A stretch of 64,000 nucleotides of DNA from Burkholderia savannae (GTDB lineage Bacteria > Pseudomonadota > Gammaproteobacteria > Burkholderiales > Burkholderiaceae), in the NCBI RefSeq assembly GCF_001524445.2, contig NZ_CP013418.1, forward strand, positions 2,760,255-2,824,254, in the 5' to 3' direction. This document shows, piece by piece, positions 9,689 to 18,365 of this stretch. Within the stretch, counting starts at the first letter, position 1; every line of letters starts with the position of its first letter. The position numbers and the translations under genes are program-made. The notes beneath the pieces are model-generated. The model was not told the origin of the DNA, ran no database searches, and saw only the letters and a program-made list of their open reading frames with translations.

Positions 9689-10030
9689 TCAGACGTCGAG
9701 CAGTTCGACTTCGAACACGAGCGTCGCATTCGGCGGAATCACGCCGCCCGCGCCGCGCGCGCCGTAGCCGAGCTGCGGCGGGATCGTGAGGCGGCGCACG
9801 CCGCCCACCTTCATCCCCTGCACGCCTTCGTCCCAGCCCTTGATGACCATGCCGCCGCCGAGCACGAACGCGAACGGGTCGTTGCGGTCCTTGCTCGAAT
9901 CGAATTTCTGGCCGTCGGTGAGCCAGCCGGTGTAATGGACGCTCACGGTCTGGCCCGCTTGCGCTTGTGCGCCCGTGCCTTCGGTCAAGTCTTCGTATTT
10001 GAGGCCGGATTCGGTGGTGACGGCTGTCAT
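9689..10030 (-). CDS. FKBP-type peptidyl-prolyl cis-trans isomerase
   Basis: A single-domain 113-residue FKBP without signal peptide, so cytoplasmic. It catalyses cis-trans isomerisation of prolyl bonds. The family residues are clear: VSVHYTGWLTDGQKFDSS, VIKGWDEGVQGMKVGG, LTIPPQLGYGARGAGG and IPPNATLVFEVELLDV. The FK506-pocket aromatics (Tyr, Phe, Trp, Tyr, Phe) are all present, so it should be active. It ends 46 bases upstream of the AraC start on the same strand, without an obvious functional link. Confidence 0.95.
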   Translation of the reverse strand: MTAVTTESGLKYEDLTEGTGAQAQAGQTVSVHYTGWLTDGQKFDSSKDRNDPFAFVLGGGMVIKGWDEGVQGMKVGGVRRLTIPPQLGYGARGAGGVIPPNATLVFEVELLDV

Positions 10031-10528
10031 GAAATGCTCCTGATTGAAACGAAATGACCGCTATTGTAGGGGAGCCGCGCGAACTCGGCCGGATTTCGCG
10101 GCGCGCCGCGTTCGCCGCTTCGCGCGATGCGGCAAAAATGCGCCCGGCGATCGCGTTTGCAAGCCCGGGCGGCGGCCCGCGCCGTCGCGCCGAAACCCCC
10201 GCTGCACGGGGCTCACGGGCCGGCCGCACGGCGCTTCTCGCGCGGCCGGCGTTTGGAAGGCCGCCACTAACTCGCGCCTTGCCTATCCGCGGCTCCTCGC
10301 CATATTGTTTCAGTTATTAATGTAAAGGTCGGCGGCCGCACGGCGGGCGCGCGAGGCCGGGGCCGCTCGATGCGGCGGCCCCGGCGTGCGGAGCCGGAAG
10401 CGCGCGATCGACGTCGATCCGTCGGCCGCGCGAGCGTTCGCCGACGAACGCGACGAGCGCGACGCCGGCCGGATGCCGGGCATGGCTCGCATCGACGCCG
10501 TCCTCGGCCGCCCAGACAGGAGACATCG
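10031..10528. other. Intergenic region with GC hairpin
   Basis: About 500 bases lie between the divergent FKBP and metal-hydrolase genes. A perfect inverted repeat GCCGGCCGC/GCGGCCGGC (10219-10227 and 10242-10250, 14-base loop) is present without a T-run. An AT-rich patch at about 10300-10325 may hold the promoter of the plus-strand gene. I see no gene. Confidence 0.45.
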
Positions 10529-11437
10529 ATGAATCAACCCGCGAAGTCGACGGACCCCGTGTTCGTCATGCCCGTGCGCCGCGACCTGCGCTTCAATCTG
10601 CCGGTCGAGCGCGCGACGGATTGGCATGGGCAGGGCTCGCAAGTCTCGCACTTCTTCAATGCGCTGTCGCTGCTGTTTCCGGCGGGCGAGCGTTTCTTCA
10701 TGGATTCGGTGCGCAACTACCGCGACCGAATCGACGATCCGGTGCTGAAGAAACAGGTGCTCGGCTTCATCGGCCAGGAGGCGATGCACACGCGCGAGCA
10801 CGTCGAGTACAACGATCTGATGCAGGCGCACCGGTTGCCGGCGCGCACGATCGACAGGCGCGTGTGGAAAGTGACGGGCTGGATGAAGAAGGTGCTGCCG
10901 CATTCGGTGCAGCTCGCGCACACGGTCGCGGCCGAGCACTATACGGCGATGCTGGCCAACTGGCTGCTGACCGAGCCGTCCGCGCTGGCCGGCTCGCATG
11001 AAGGCTACAAGCAGATGTGGCAGTGGCACGCGCTCGAGGAGACCGAGCACAAGGCGGTGTCGTTCGACGTCTGGAATGCGGTGATGAAGCCAGGGCCGAA
11101 GCGATACCTGATCCGCATCGGCGTGTATTTGCTGACGACGATGACGTTCTGGCCGAACGTGTTCCTGATCCATTCGCAGTTGATCCGTTGGGACCGCACG
11201 TCGGACAAGAGCGTGCGCGGCCTTTGGCGCGTGGTCGGCCTGCTGTACGGGCCGCGTCGTGGACTGTTTCCGAAGATCGCGCGCGAGTGGCTGAGTTTCC
11301 TCCGGCCGGGCTTCCATCCATGGGACTACGACAACCGTCATCATCTCGCGCGCGTCGACGGCATCGTCGCGGCGACGCAGGCGCGCGCGGCGCTAACGCT
11401 GCCGCCGATCGAGCTCGACAGCGCGGAGCCGGCGTGA
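10529..11437 (+). CDS. Predicted metal-dependent hydrolase (PF10118-type)
   Basis: A 302-residue protein of the uncharacterised family annotated as predicted metal-dependent hydrolase. It begins after AGGAGA (10518-10523) with MNQPAKST. Candidate metal ligands are spread over helices: FIGQEAMHTREHVEYN, VAAEHYTAML and WHALEETEHKAVSFD, an E-x-x-H arrangement reminiscent of ferritin-like di-metal proteins. A hydrophobic segment (YLIRIGVYLLTTMTFWPNVFL) suggests membrane association. Substrate and role are unknown. Confidence 0.8.
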   Translation: MNQPAKSTDPVFVMPVRRDLRFNLPVERATDWHGQGSQVSHFFNALSLLFPAGERFFMDSVRNYRDRIDDPVLKKQVLGFIGQEAMHTREHVEYNDLMQAHRLPARTIDRRVWKVTGWMKKVLPHSVQLAHTVAAEHYTAMLANWLLTEPSALAGSHEGYKQMWQWHALEETEHKAVSFDVWNAVMKPGPKRYLIRIGVYLLTTMTFWPNVFLIHSQLIRWDRTSDKSVRGLWRVVGLLYGPRRGLFPKIAREWLSFLRPGFHPWDYDNRHHLARVDGIVAATQARAALTLPPIELDSAEPA

Positions 11438-11900
11438 GCCGGTGAGCTCGCGGGCGGGCCGTCGCACTGGCGGCTTGTCCGGTGCGGCATCGCGGCGCGC
11501 GGCGTGCGTTCTTCATGCGCTTTTCGTTCGCACTCGCGCGCGCTCCGGCCTATTTTTTTACGCTCCACGCGCGCTCCACGCGCTCCACGGCGCGCCGGGA
11601 AACATATCCGCGAGCGCGCTGCATCGGCCTCCCTTCATCCCGATTCCGTTTCTCGCCGGCTGCTCTTCCGGCAGCTTCAGCTCATCCCGCGCACGCGCGA
11701 ACGCATCCGGACATTTCGCGCGCGTGAGATCCGCATTTTTCGTCGCCCGAGCGGAGGCCGACGCTCGACCGCCAGGCGCGTTGCCGTCTCGCGTGCCGGC
11801 GTCGAATGGGCCACGCGCGATTCGCTGCGAGTGCCGCGCGCACGGGCGCGCAAGCCGGCGAGGGCGGCGGCGCGGAAGGCCGCATATGATTTCCGACCCC
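11438..11900. other. Intergenic region, no gene seen
   Basis: About 460 bases separate the hydrolase gene from the toxin-antitoxin promoter. Overlapping short frames here are rich in Arg, Ala and Ser and have no recognisable domain. An isolated ACTAA box at 11901-11905, just beyond this stretch, matches the half-sites near the antitoxin promoter. Confidence 0.4.
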
Positions 11901-11947
11901 ACTAATTCACCCAATCCGCAGCTTATTGGGATCAGCCATTATTTTCC

Positions 11948-12002
11948 TTGTAAAGATCCCGAAATGGACTAATATTGTTAGTAGATTCATTTTGAGACTA
12001 AC
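11948..12002 (+). promoter_or_regulatory. Promoter and likely autoregulatory operator of the Xre/RES pair
   Basis: A -35-like TTGTAA (11948-11953) and -10-like TAATAT (11970-11975) are 16 bases apart. Half-sites ACTAA (11968-11972), TTAGT (11978-11982) and ACTAA (11997-12001) form two overlapping inverted repeats across the -10 and start region. A further inverted pair GGGATC (11928-11933)/GATCCC (11955-11960) flanks the -35. Antitoxin or antitoxin-toxin complexes usually repress from such sites. Confidence 0.6.
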
Positions 12003-12006
12003 TGCC

Positions 12007-12426
12007 ATGTCCCGTCCTGCTTTGAAGCCGCTGCCGAATCCGCCGGAGGCGACGGTCGCGCAAATGTCGGCGGCCGGCCTGCGCGCGTTCTTCAACATCG
12101 CGCGCGACTGGGAGCTGTCGACCGACGAGCAGATCGTCCTGCTGGGCTCGCCCGGCCGCTCGACGTTCTTCAAATGGAAGGCGTCGCCGCAAACCGCGCG
12201 CCTCACGCACGATACGCTCGAGCGCCTGTCGCTCGTGCTCGGCATCTACAAGGCGCTGCAGATCCTGCTGCCGCAGCCCGCCGCGGCGGACGCGTGGGTC
12301 AAGCGGCCGAACGACGCCGCGCCGTTCAACGGCAGGCGCGCGCTCGACCGGATGCTCGCGGGGAACGTCAGCGATCTCGTCGCGGTGCGCCAATATCTCG
12401 ACGCGACGCGAGGCGGATGGGCGTGA
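12007..12426 (+). CDS. Xre/MbcA/ParS-type antitoxin of a RES-Xre module
   Basis: A 139-residue protein with the features of antitoxins paired with RES toxins. It has an N-terminal helix-turn-helix-like part (LSTDEQIVLLGSPGRSTFFKWK) and the C-terminal toxin-binding domain ending DRMLAGNVSDLVAVRQYLDATRGGW, close to the usual 'G...dL..V..YL' signature. It should bind DNA at its own promoter and block the active site of the neighbouring toxin. The end overlaps the toxin start by ten bases, which implies coupled translation. I took ATG 12007, since the upstream in-frame ATG at 11926 would lie in the promoter. Confidence 0.88.
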   Translation: MSRPALKPLPNPPEATVAQMSAAGLRAFFNIARDWELSTDEQIVLLGSPGRSTFFKWKASPQTARLTHDTLERLSLVLGIYKALQILLPQPAAADAWVKRPNDAAPFNGRRALDRMLAGNVSDLVAVRQYLDATRGGWA

Positions 12427-13124
12427 TCTTTCCCGAACGGCAGACGAACTGGCCCGTCGCGGCGCTCGACTGGGCACCCGCCTACCGCGTGATCCCCACG
12501 CGCTTTCCCGCGATCAATCTGTTCGACCGCGTCGCGTCGGCCGAGGATTTCGACGCGCTGTACGCGCTCGAGGCGTTGACCAACGATCGCGTGCGTACCG
12601 AGGTGGGCGTGCTCGGTCTCGTGCCGCCCGACGAGCGGCGCTTCGGGCCGGGCTACGGGCCGATCATGGCCGCGTTCACGCACCTGAATCCGAACGGCAG
12701 CCGTTTCTCCGACGGCAGCTACGGCGTGTTTTATTGCGCGCACACGCGCAACACGGCGATTGCGGAGACGCGCTATCACGCGTCGCTGTTCCTCGCGGCG
12801 ACGAAGGAGCCGCCGATGCGTCAGCAGATGCGTCTCTACACGGTGGCCGCGCACGGCGAGGTCGCCGACCTGCGCGCGTGGCGCGAGCGCGATCCGGCGT
12901 TTCTCGATCCCGCCGACTATGCAGCCGGGCAGGCGTTCGGCCGTGCGGTGCGCGAGGCGGGCGGCGCGGGCGTCGCGTATCCGTCGGTGCGGGACCCGGG
13001 AGGCGAATGTCTCGCGGCGTTCAGGACGCTGCTGCTGCGCGATTGTCACCACGCCGCGTATCTCGAGTACAACTGGAACGGCGCGGCGATCGACGCGGTG
13101 TTCGAGCTGAGTCAGATCGGCTGA
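12417..13124 (+). CDS. RES-domain toxin (NAD+-degrading)
   Basis: A 235-residue RES-domain protein. Members such as MbcT degrade NAD+ and stop growth unless bound by the partner antitoxin. The conserved residues are visible: Arg24 in AYRVIP, Arg96 in GSRFSDGSYGVFYCA, Glu117 in TAIAETRYH and Ser190 in GVAYPSVRDPGG. The name RES comes from this Arg-Glu-Ser set. Length is in the normal range, and nothing suggests inactivation. It lies directly downstream of and overlapping its antitoxin. Confidence 0.9.
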   Translation: MGVIFPERQTNWPVAALDWAPAYRVIPTRFPAINLFDRVASAEDFDALYALEALTNDRVRTEVGVLGLVPPDERRFGPGYGPIMAAFTHLNPNGSRFSDGSYGVFYCAHTRNTAIAETRYHASLFLAATKEPPMRQQMRLYTVAAHGEVADLRAWRERDPAFLDPADYAAGQAFGRAVREAGGAGVAYPSVRDPGGECLAAFRTLLLRDCHHAAYLEYNWNGAAIDAVFELSQIG

Positions 13125-13211
13125 CGATGCGGGCGGCGCGCGGCGGGACGCCCGGCGCAAGGCAGCATCGTTGCGCCGTCGCGGCTCCACGGTGGCGCCG
13201 CGGCCCGCGCA

Positions 13212-13946
13212 TCAAGGCAGCGGCACGTCCGCCGCGCCCTGTTGGCGCGCGGCCGCGACCGACAGCGACCAGCTTTCGCCGCTGCGCGTGTCGAGCAGCG
13301 TGAGCCGGCCCGACGGATCGAACGCGCCGGTGTCGATGAACGTCTGCGCGCCGATTCTCACGACGTCGTGCATCGGCGTGTGGCCGCAATACGTGGTCGA
13401 CATGCCGATCTGGCGTGCGGCCGGGTCGGTGCGGCCGTACGCGAGCTCGCGGCCCCACAGCAGGCGTGTGATCACGTCGGGCGCGTAGTCGCCGCGATCG
13501 AGGTCGGCGTCGCTGCCGAAGAATTCCGCGTGCAGCACGTTGAAGCGCTCGTCGCCTTCGCCGACGACGCGCACGAGCGGCAGTTCGCGCAGCCGTCGCG
13601 CATAGCATTCGAGCGTCGCGACGGGCAGGTCGGACGCCCAGTCGCCGCCGATGCGCTTCCAGACGCTCATCGGCAGCCTGCCGTCCGCGACCGAGCACAG
13701 CACGTCCTCGTGATTGCCGAGCACACAGTGGAACCACGGGCGCTCGAGCAGCGCGAGCGCCGCTTCCGACTGCGCGCCGCGGTCGACGAGATCGCCGACG
13801 GAGAACAGCCGGTCGCGCGCCGGATCGAAGCGCACGGTGTGCAGCAGCACGCGCAGCGGTTCGACGCAGCCGTGCAGATCGCCGACGACGAAATCGCGGC
13901 CGGCATGGTTCGCGGTATGGCGACGGATCAGGGGAGCGGTGTCCAT
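13212..13946 (-). CDS. Metallophosphoesterase (PrpA/ApaH-like protein phosphatase family)
   Basis: A 244-residue calcineurin-like phosphoesterase. The metal-binding motifs appear in order: VVGDLHG (GDxHG), SVGDLVDRG (GDxVDRG), CVLGNHED (GNHE), and a late CGHTPMHDV histidine motif. These place it near lambda/PrpA-type Ser/Thr phosphatases and symmetrical Ap4A hydrolases, and the sequence alone does not decide between them. It is cytoplasmic and stands alone on the minus strand. Confidence 0.88.
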   Translation of the reverse strand: MDTAPLIRRHTANHAGRDFVVGDLHGCVEPLRVLLHTVRFDPARDRLFSVGDLVDRGAQSEAALALLERPWFHCVLGNHEDVLCSVADGRLPMSVWKRIGGDWASDLPVATLECYARRLRELPLVRVVGEGDERFNVLHAEFFGSDADLDRGDYAPDVITRLLWGRELAYGRTDPAARQIGMSTTYCGHTPMHDVVRIGAQTFIDTGAFDPSGRLTLLDTRSGESWSLSVAAARQQGAADVPLP

Positions 13947-14067
13947 TCGCCCATCTTAGGACACAGCCGCCCTTGGCGCAGCGGGACAACATGACGATAA
14001 TCGCTGCGACGCGCCGCAGCAGCGGCGCGGTCTTTCACTCGACTTTCGATCGTCTCGACGAGGAATC

Positions 14068-14721
14068 ATGACGCTTTATCCGCAAGTGCTGCGCAATCGT
14101 CCGCGCATGATGATCGCGGCCGCCGCCGGCGTCGCGTTCGGCCTGCTGTTCCCGTATCCGCTGCGGCCGTTCGCGCGTGTGCTGATCGGCTGGGATTGCA
14201 CGATCTGGCTGTATCTCGTGCTGATGTGGGTGCGGATGGTGCGCGCGCAACATCACAGGGTGCGCGAGATCGCGATGCGCGAGGACGAGAACGCGACGAT
14301 CGTGCTGACCATCATCTGTTTCGCAACGGTCGCGAGCATCGCCGCGATCGTGCTCGAGCTCGTCAGCGCGAAGAGCGTCGGATTCCGCTACGGCCTCGGT
14401 CATTACGCGGTGACGGGCGCGACGATGTTCGGCGCATGGTTCCTGATTCCGACGATCTTCACGCTGCACTACGCGCGGCTCTACTATCTGTCGCCGAAGG
14501 ACGCGCGCGCGCTGTCGTTTCCCGATCGCGATCTCGAGCCCGATTATTGGGATTTCCTGTATTTCTCGTTCACGATCGCGGTCGCGTCGCAGACGTCCGA
14601 CGTATCGCTGCGCGGGCGATCGATCCGGCGCGCGGCGCTCGCGCAGTCGATTCTGTCGTTCTATTTCAACATGGCGGTGCTCGGGCTGTCGGTCAACGTC
14701 GCGGCGGGGCTCCTGAGCTGA
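14068..14721 (+). CDS. DUF1345 family membrane protein
   Basis: A 217-residue inner-membrane protein with about five hydrophobic segments (near residues 12-30, 35-55, 80-100, 115-135 and 190-210). The stretch [22 protein letters not shown] is the hallmark of DUF1345. It resembles the pore-lining TxxQTSDV region of small ion-channel-like proteins, but function is unknown. It is a stand-alone gene with a possible hairpin 33 bases after its stop. Confidence 0.85.
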   Translation: MTLYPQVLRNRPRMMIAAAAGVAFGLLFPYPLRPFARVLIGWDCTIWLYLVLMWVRMVRAQHHRVREIAMREDENATIVLTIICFATVASIAAIVLELVSAKSVGFRYGLGHYAVTGATMFGAWFLIPTIFTLHYARLYYLSPKDARALSFPDRDLEPDYWDFLYFSFTIAVASQTSDVSLRGRSIRRAALAQSILSFYFNMAVLGLSVNVAAGLLS

Positions 14722-14753
14722 ATTCGATTGCGCCGACGTCGCATGCCGCGTCA

Positions 14754-14773
14754 GCCGGCGCATTCGCGCCGGC
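14754..14773 (+). terminator. Possible hairpin after the DUF1345 gene
   Basis: A perfect 8-bp stem GCCGGCGC/GCGCCGGC with a four-base loop (ATTC). There is no T-run after it, so it may be only a partial terminator. Confidence 0.35.
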
Positions 14774-14864
14774 GCGGCGAGGCGGCGCATGCGATTTCCG
14801 GACAGGCAGCCGTTTCCTTGCATTTCACGAGTGCGCGGCCTAATGTGCAGCCAGGAGGCTGCAT

Positions 14865-15326
14865 ATGAACACATCGACCGATCGTATCGAAAGGCGGATC
14901 GTGCTGAGCGCGCCGCGCTCGCGCGTGTGGCGCGCGCTGACGAACGCCGACGAGTTCGGCGCGTGGTTTCGCGTCGATCTCGCAGGGCAGACCTTCGAGG
15001 CGGGACGCCACGTCGAAGGCCGCATCACGTATCCCGGTTACGAGCATGTAGTGTTGCAGATGCGGATCGAGCGGATCGAGCCGGAGCATCATTTCTCGTA
15101 CCGCTGGCATCCGGCCGCGGTCGATCCCGCGCTCGACTACTCGCAAGAGACGCCGACGCTCGTCGCGTTCGAGCTCGCCGACGTCGAAGCCGGCACGTTG
15201 CTCACCATCATCGAATCGGGCTTCGACAAGCTGCCCATCGAGCGCCGCGCGGATGCGTTCCGGATGAACGGCGGCGGCTGGGACGAGCAGATGAAGAACA
15301 TCGCCGTACATGTCGACGCGCGCTGA
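14865..15326 (+). CDS. SRPBCC/AHSA1-domain protein
   Basis: A 153-residue START-like (activator of Hsp90 ATPase homologue 1-type) protein, starting after AGGAGG (14853-14858). The family N-terminus IERRIVLSAPRSRVWRALTN and the ligand-cavity strand FGAWFRVDLAGQTFEAG are clear. Members bind hydrophobic ligands or act as stress-related accessory proteins. Such genes commonly sit beside an ArsR repressor, as here, where the next gene begins 17 bases before this one ends. The pair is probably autoregulated. Confidence 0.88.
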   Translation: MNTSTDRIERRIVLSAPRSRVWRALTNADEFGAWFRVDLAGQTFEAGRHVEGRITYPGYEHVVLQMRIERIEPEHHFSYRWHPAAVDPALDYSQETPTLVAFELADVEAGTLLTIIESGFDKLPIERRADAFRMNGGGWDEQMKNIAVHVDAR

Positions 15327-15675
15327 CGGCCGGCCGCCGCGCGCGCCGCTCAAGCGCGCGCAGTTGCGCGATTGCGCGACGGTGTTCGCCGCGCTCGGCG
15401 ACGAGACCCGCTTGCGCATCGTCGCCGCGCTGTGCGCGGGCACGGCGCTGTCGATCGCGCGGATCACCGCGGGCACCGACATCACGCGCCAGTCGGTCAC
15501 GCAGCATCTGCAGGTGCTGGCGGACGCGGGGCTCGTGCGTGACGCGAAGCTCGGGCGCGAGCGGCTGTGGAGCTTCGAGCCCGCGCAGATCGATATCGCG
15601 CGGGCGGCGCTCGACGCGATCGGCCGGCGGTGGGATCAGGCGTTGCTGCGGCTCGAGCACGCAGTTCAGGCATGA
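15310..15675 (+). CDS. ArsR-family transcriptional repressor
   Basis: A 121-residue winged-helix regulator. LRDCATVFAALGDETRLRIV is the ArsR helix-1/2 signature and DITRQSVTQHLQVLADAGLV is the recognition helix with the usual 'S.HL..L..aGLV' pattern. There is no cysteine metal-binding box of the ELCVCDL kind, so it is probably not a metal sensor. It overlaps the AHSA1 gene and probably controls that operon. Confidence 0.9.
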   Translation: MSTRADGRPPRAPLKRAQLRDCATVFAALGDETRLRIVAALCAGTALSIARITAGTDITRQSVTQHLQVLADAGLVRDAKLGRERLWSFEPAQIDIARAALDAIGRRWDQALLRLEHAVQA

Positions 15676-15929
15676 TGGCTGCGCTTGCGGCGCGCCGCTT
15701 CGCTTTCGCGGCGGGAACGGTCAGTTAAACGAACGATCGTCGATGGACGAACCGTTTCGCGCACGGCCGATGCGAGTGCCGTTTCGAAGCGGTCGCGAAC
15801 GTCTCGCGAAATATCTCGCCACGCGGCTACTTGCCGTCGTGCGCGCTCCGCCTGGCGCATGGAGACAGTCCCGCTCGCCGCGCTCATCCGGCGCGCTCGG
15901 CGGCAGACGCCGAATCGAGTGGCGAGACG

Positions 15930-16115
15930 CGCGGGCATCGCTTGCCTGTCCGATTTCATGACCGCACGGAATCGCGATCGATGAAGGGCGGCTCGTGCAA
16001 CTGCTCACGCGCCAGACGCACGACGTGCTGCAGCCGGTTCACGCAGTCTATCGCCGCAATACGGCGATCTCGTCGCGCATCGCATCGTTCGTCGATTGTC
16101 TGACATCTGACGAGA
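15930..16115 (+). pseudogene. Remnant of a LysR-type regulator gene (3' end, frameshifted)
   Basis: Two reading frames together give a typical LysR C-terminus. One frame reads ARRAGIACLSDFMTAR (about 15930-15970). The second, from about 15965, reads HGIAIDEGRLVQLLTR, then QPVHAVYRRNTAISSRIASF and VDCL. The frames join near 15965-15980, so a small indel has broken the gene. No DNA-binding N-terminus is visible upstream, so most of the gene is lost. It sits at the left border of the halogenase cluster. Confidence 0.65.
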
Positions 16116-16775
16116 TGAAACGCATCGGATCGCAACGCGCTCGGCGCGGAAGTGCCGGGCGCCTAATCGGCGAATGCGTCGGGCCTGCAGCGACACGCGC
16201 TTGCCTCCTCTTTTACGATCGCATTCAACGCGAAACCGCGCTTTTCCGCTCTTGCTAAAGAATTCAACCGCGCGCGCAGCGGCATGCTTTGAATCATCCA
16301 TTTATTTAGGCAGCCAAAAATACATCAACAAACGCTTAAATATCAGGTTCGGAGCTTATTCTTGAATCGCGCTGAAATCGTGCGGACATATTCTGGAAGT
16401 GATCTAAGTATTTCCGCAGGGAATTTCATCTAGCCTATCAATCAACGAATGCGGCGACGAACGACACGCATTCGAGCCGACGTCGAGCAACGCGCATTCC
16501 GCCTGTTCGACGTGCGCTCGCCAGCATTGCATCCGGGTGCGGGCGCGTCCGCTTCATCGGCGGATCGGCGGTGCAGCGGCAGAACGATTCGAACAAGCAG
16601 CCAGCAGTCTGAGAGAAAGCAGCACGCAGTCAAATGACGAGGGGCCGGTAGTCGACGGCGAACGAACGTGCATCGCAAGCGCGCATGCAGGGTCGTTCGC
16701 CCGTTAGCCGGTGCGCAATGCCGCCTGAATCTCGAAGGTGCCCGTAAAGAGACATCGCAAAGAGGATTCATTCAG
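16116..16775 (+). promoter_or_regulatory. AT-rich upstream region of the halogenase operon
   Basis: About 660 bases without a credible gene. From about 16255 to 16450 the sequence is much richer in A/T than its surroundings and probably holds the operon promoter. A small dyad TTCC-GCAG-GGAA lies at 16412-16423. I could not find a convincing 18-20 bp lux-type box by eye. The 16450-16775 part may be a long 5' leader. AGAGGA at 16761-16766 is the ribosome site for the first gene. Confidence 0.45.
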
Positions 16776-18365
16776 ATGGCCAGACACATCGTTCAAGCAA
16801 TCCAGTCTCATGCGTTCGCCACGCCGTATAAATGCGCGTTGTCCGATTCTCGCGGCGATCTCGGCTACGCCGATCTCGACAGCTTCAGCACCCGTTTCGC
16901 GATGCGCCTGCAGGATCTGGGCTGCCGCCCGGGAGATCGCGTCGTGATGCTCGCGAGCCGCCGCGCGTTGCTCGTCGCGGCGATCGTCGGCGTGTTCAAG
17001 GCCGGCTGCGTGCACGTGCCGCTCGATCCGCGCATGCCGACGGACCGCCTGCGATACATCCTGCACGACGTCGCGCCGGCGCTCGTGATCGCCGACGAAG
17101 ATCTGACCGAAGCGCTCGAGCACGCGTTGCCGTCGGCCGCGCCGATCCTGCCGCTGAGCGAGCTCGAGCGGCTCCTCGCCGACGCAGATTCGGCGCGGCT
17201 CGACGCGCTCGTGCAGCCGTTGCCGCTGCCGCCGTTCGACGAAACCGCGATCGCATATTGCATCTACACCTCCGGCTCGACAGGCCGCCCGAAGGGCGTG
17301 CTGATCAACCACCGCAGCATCGCGGATTTCTTCGAAGGTACGCGCGCCGTCTACGACGTCACGTCGCAATCGAGATGCGCGAGCTTTTCGCCGCTGCATT
17401 TCGACGTGTATCTGATGGACATGATGTTTCCGCTCGCGCAGGGCGCGTCGCTGTACGTGCACGACGACGTGAACGCGCCTGACTTGCTGTTCGACGCGAT
17501 CCGCGCGCACGACGTCACGCATTTCTCCGCGTGGGGCATGATGCTCGGCCTGATCGCGCAGGCGGACGCGTTCGAAGCCGCGCCGCTGCCGCACCTGAAG
17601 ACGATCCTTACAGGCACCGACGTGCCCGACGTGAAGACGATCCAGCGCTGGCTGAAGAAAAACGCGGGCGTGCAGGTGATCAACGCGTACGGTCCGACCG
17701 AGGCCACATGCGCGGCGGTCGCGCACGTGATCCGAGAGGTCGAGCCCGAGCGGCGCGCGCTCTATCCGATCGGCAAGCCGCTCGAGCACGTGAGGGCGTT
17801 GCTCGCCGACGAGCGCGGCGAGCGGATCACGGCGCCGGGTGTGCCGGGCGAGCTGATGATCGGCGGCACGCAGGTCATGCAGGGCTATTGGAACTTGCCC
17901 GAGGAGACGGCGGCGCGGCTCGTTCGCATGAACGGCGTGCCGTTTTATCGAACGGGCGACGTCTGCACGTATCTCGCCGACGGCAGCCTGTATTACATGG
18001 GCCGCAAGGATAACGAAGTGAAGATCGGCGGTTACCGGATTCATCTGAGCGAAATCCAGCGGGTCGTCAACGGCGTGCCGCACGTGCATGGATCGGAGGT
18101 CGTGCTGCTCGAATCGCGCTACGGCGAGACGCTGCTTGCCGCGGGCGTGCTGCTCGAGCGCGGCGCGTCGCTCGACGCCGATTCGAAGGTCGACGAAATC
18201 AGGCGGCGCCTCGCGGCGGAGCTTCCCGCCTACATGGTGCCTCGCCACGTCATGGTTCTCGAGCAGTTTCCGCAGTTGTCATCGGGAAAGACGGATCGCA
18301 AAGCGCTTCTGTCGATATTGCAACACCGCGTCAATGAAAGTAACCAGGAGGAAGTGAATCCATGA
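16776..18365 (+). CDS. Stand-alone amino-acid adenylation enzyme (NRPS A domain)
   Basis: This 529-residue A domain activates an amino acid with ATP and loads it onto the carrier protein encoded next. Core motifs are A3 YTSGSTGRPKG (near 163), A4 FSPLHFDVYLMDMM (near 206), A5 NAYGPTEATCA (near 303), A7 YRTGD, A8 GRKDNEVKIGGYRIHLSEIQ and A10 SSGKTDRKAL with the catalytic lysine near 504. Hand alignment with GrsA gives the pocket D-V-M-S-L-G-A-C-A-K. The Asp at the first position indicates an alpha-amino acid, and the remaining residues suggest a small or medium, fairly non-polar side chain. I do not recognise this code. There is no condensation or carrier domain in the same chain, as with the A-T-halogenase sets of coronamic acid and syringomycin chlorothreonine. 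The stop overlaps the carrier gene start. Confidence 0.93.
   Translation: MARHIVQAIQSHAFATPYKCALSDSRGDLGYADLDSFSTRFAMRLQDLGCRPGDRVVMLASRRALLVAAIVGVFKAGCVHVPLDPRMPTDRLRYILHDVAPALVIADEDLTEALEHALPSAAPILPLSELERLLADADSARLDALVQPLPLPPFDETAIAYCIYTSGSTGRPKGVLINHRSIADFFEGTRAVYDVTSQSRCASFSPLHFDVYLMDMMFPLAQGASLYVHDDVNAPDLLFDAIRAHDVTHFSAWGMMLGLIAQADAFEAAPLPHLKTILTGTDVPDVKTIQRWLKKNAGVQVINAYGPTEATCAAVAHVIREVEPERRALYPIGKPLEHVRALLADERGERITAPGVPGELMIGGTQVMQGYWNLPEETAARLVRMNGVPFYRTGDVCTYLADGSLYYMGRKDNEVKIGGYRIHLSEIQRVVNGVPHVHGSEVVLLESRYGETLLAAGVLLERGASLDADSKVDEIRRRLAAELPAYMVPRHVMVLEQFPQLSSGKTDRKALLSILQHRVNESNQEEVNP

Noticed and set aside
16255..16775. A lux box upstream of the halogenase operon
   Set aside because: No 18-20 bp dyad resembling known lux-type boxes was convincing; only a short TTCC/GGAA dyad was seen.
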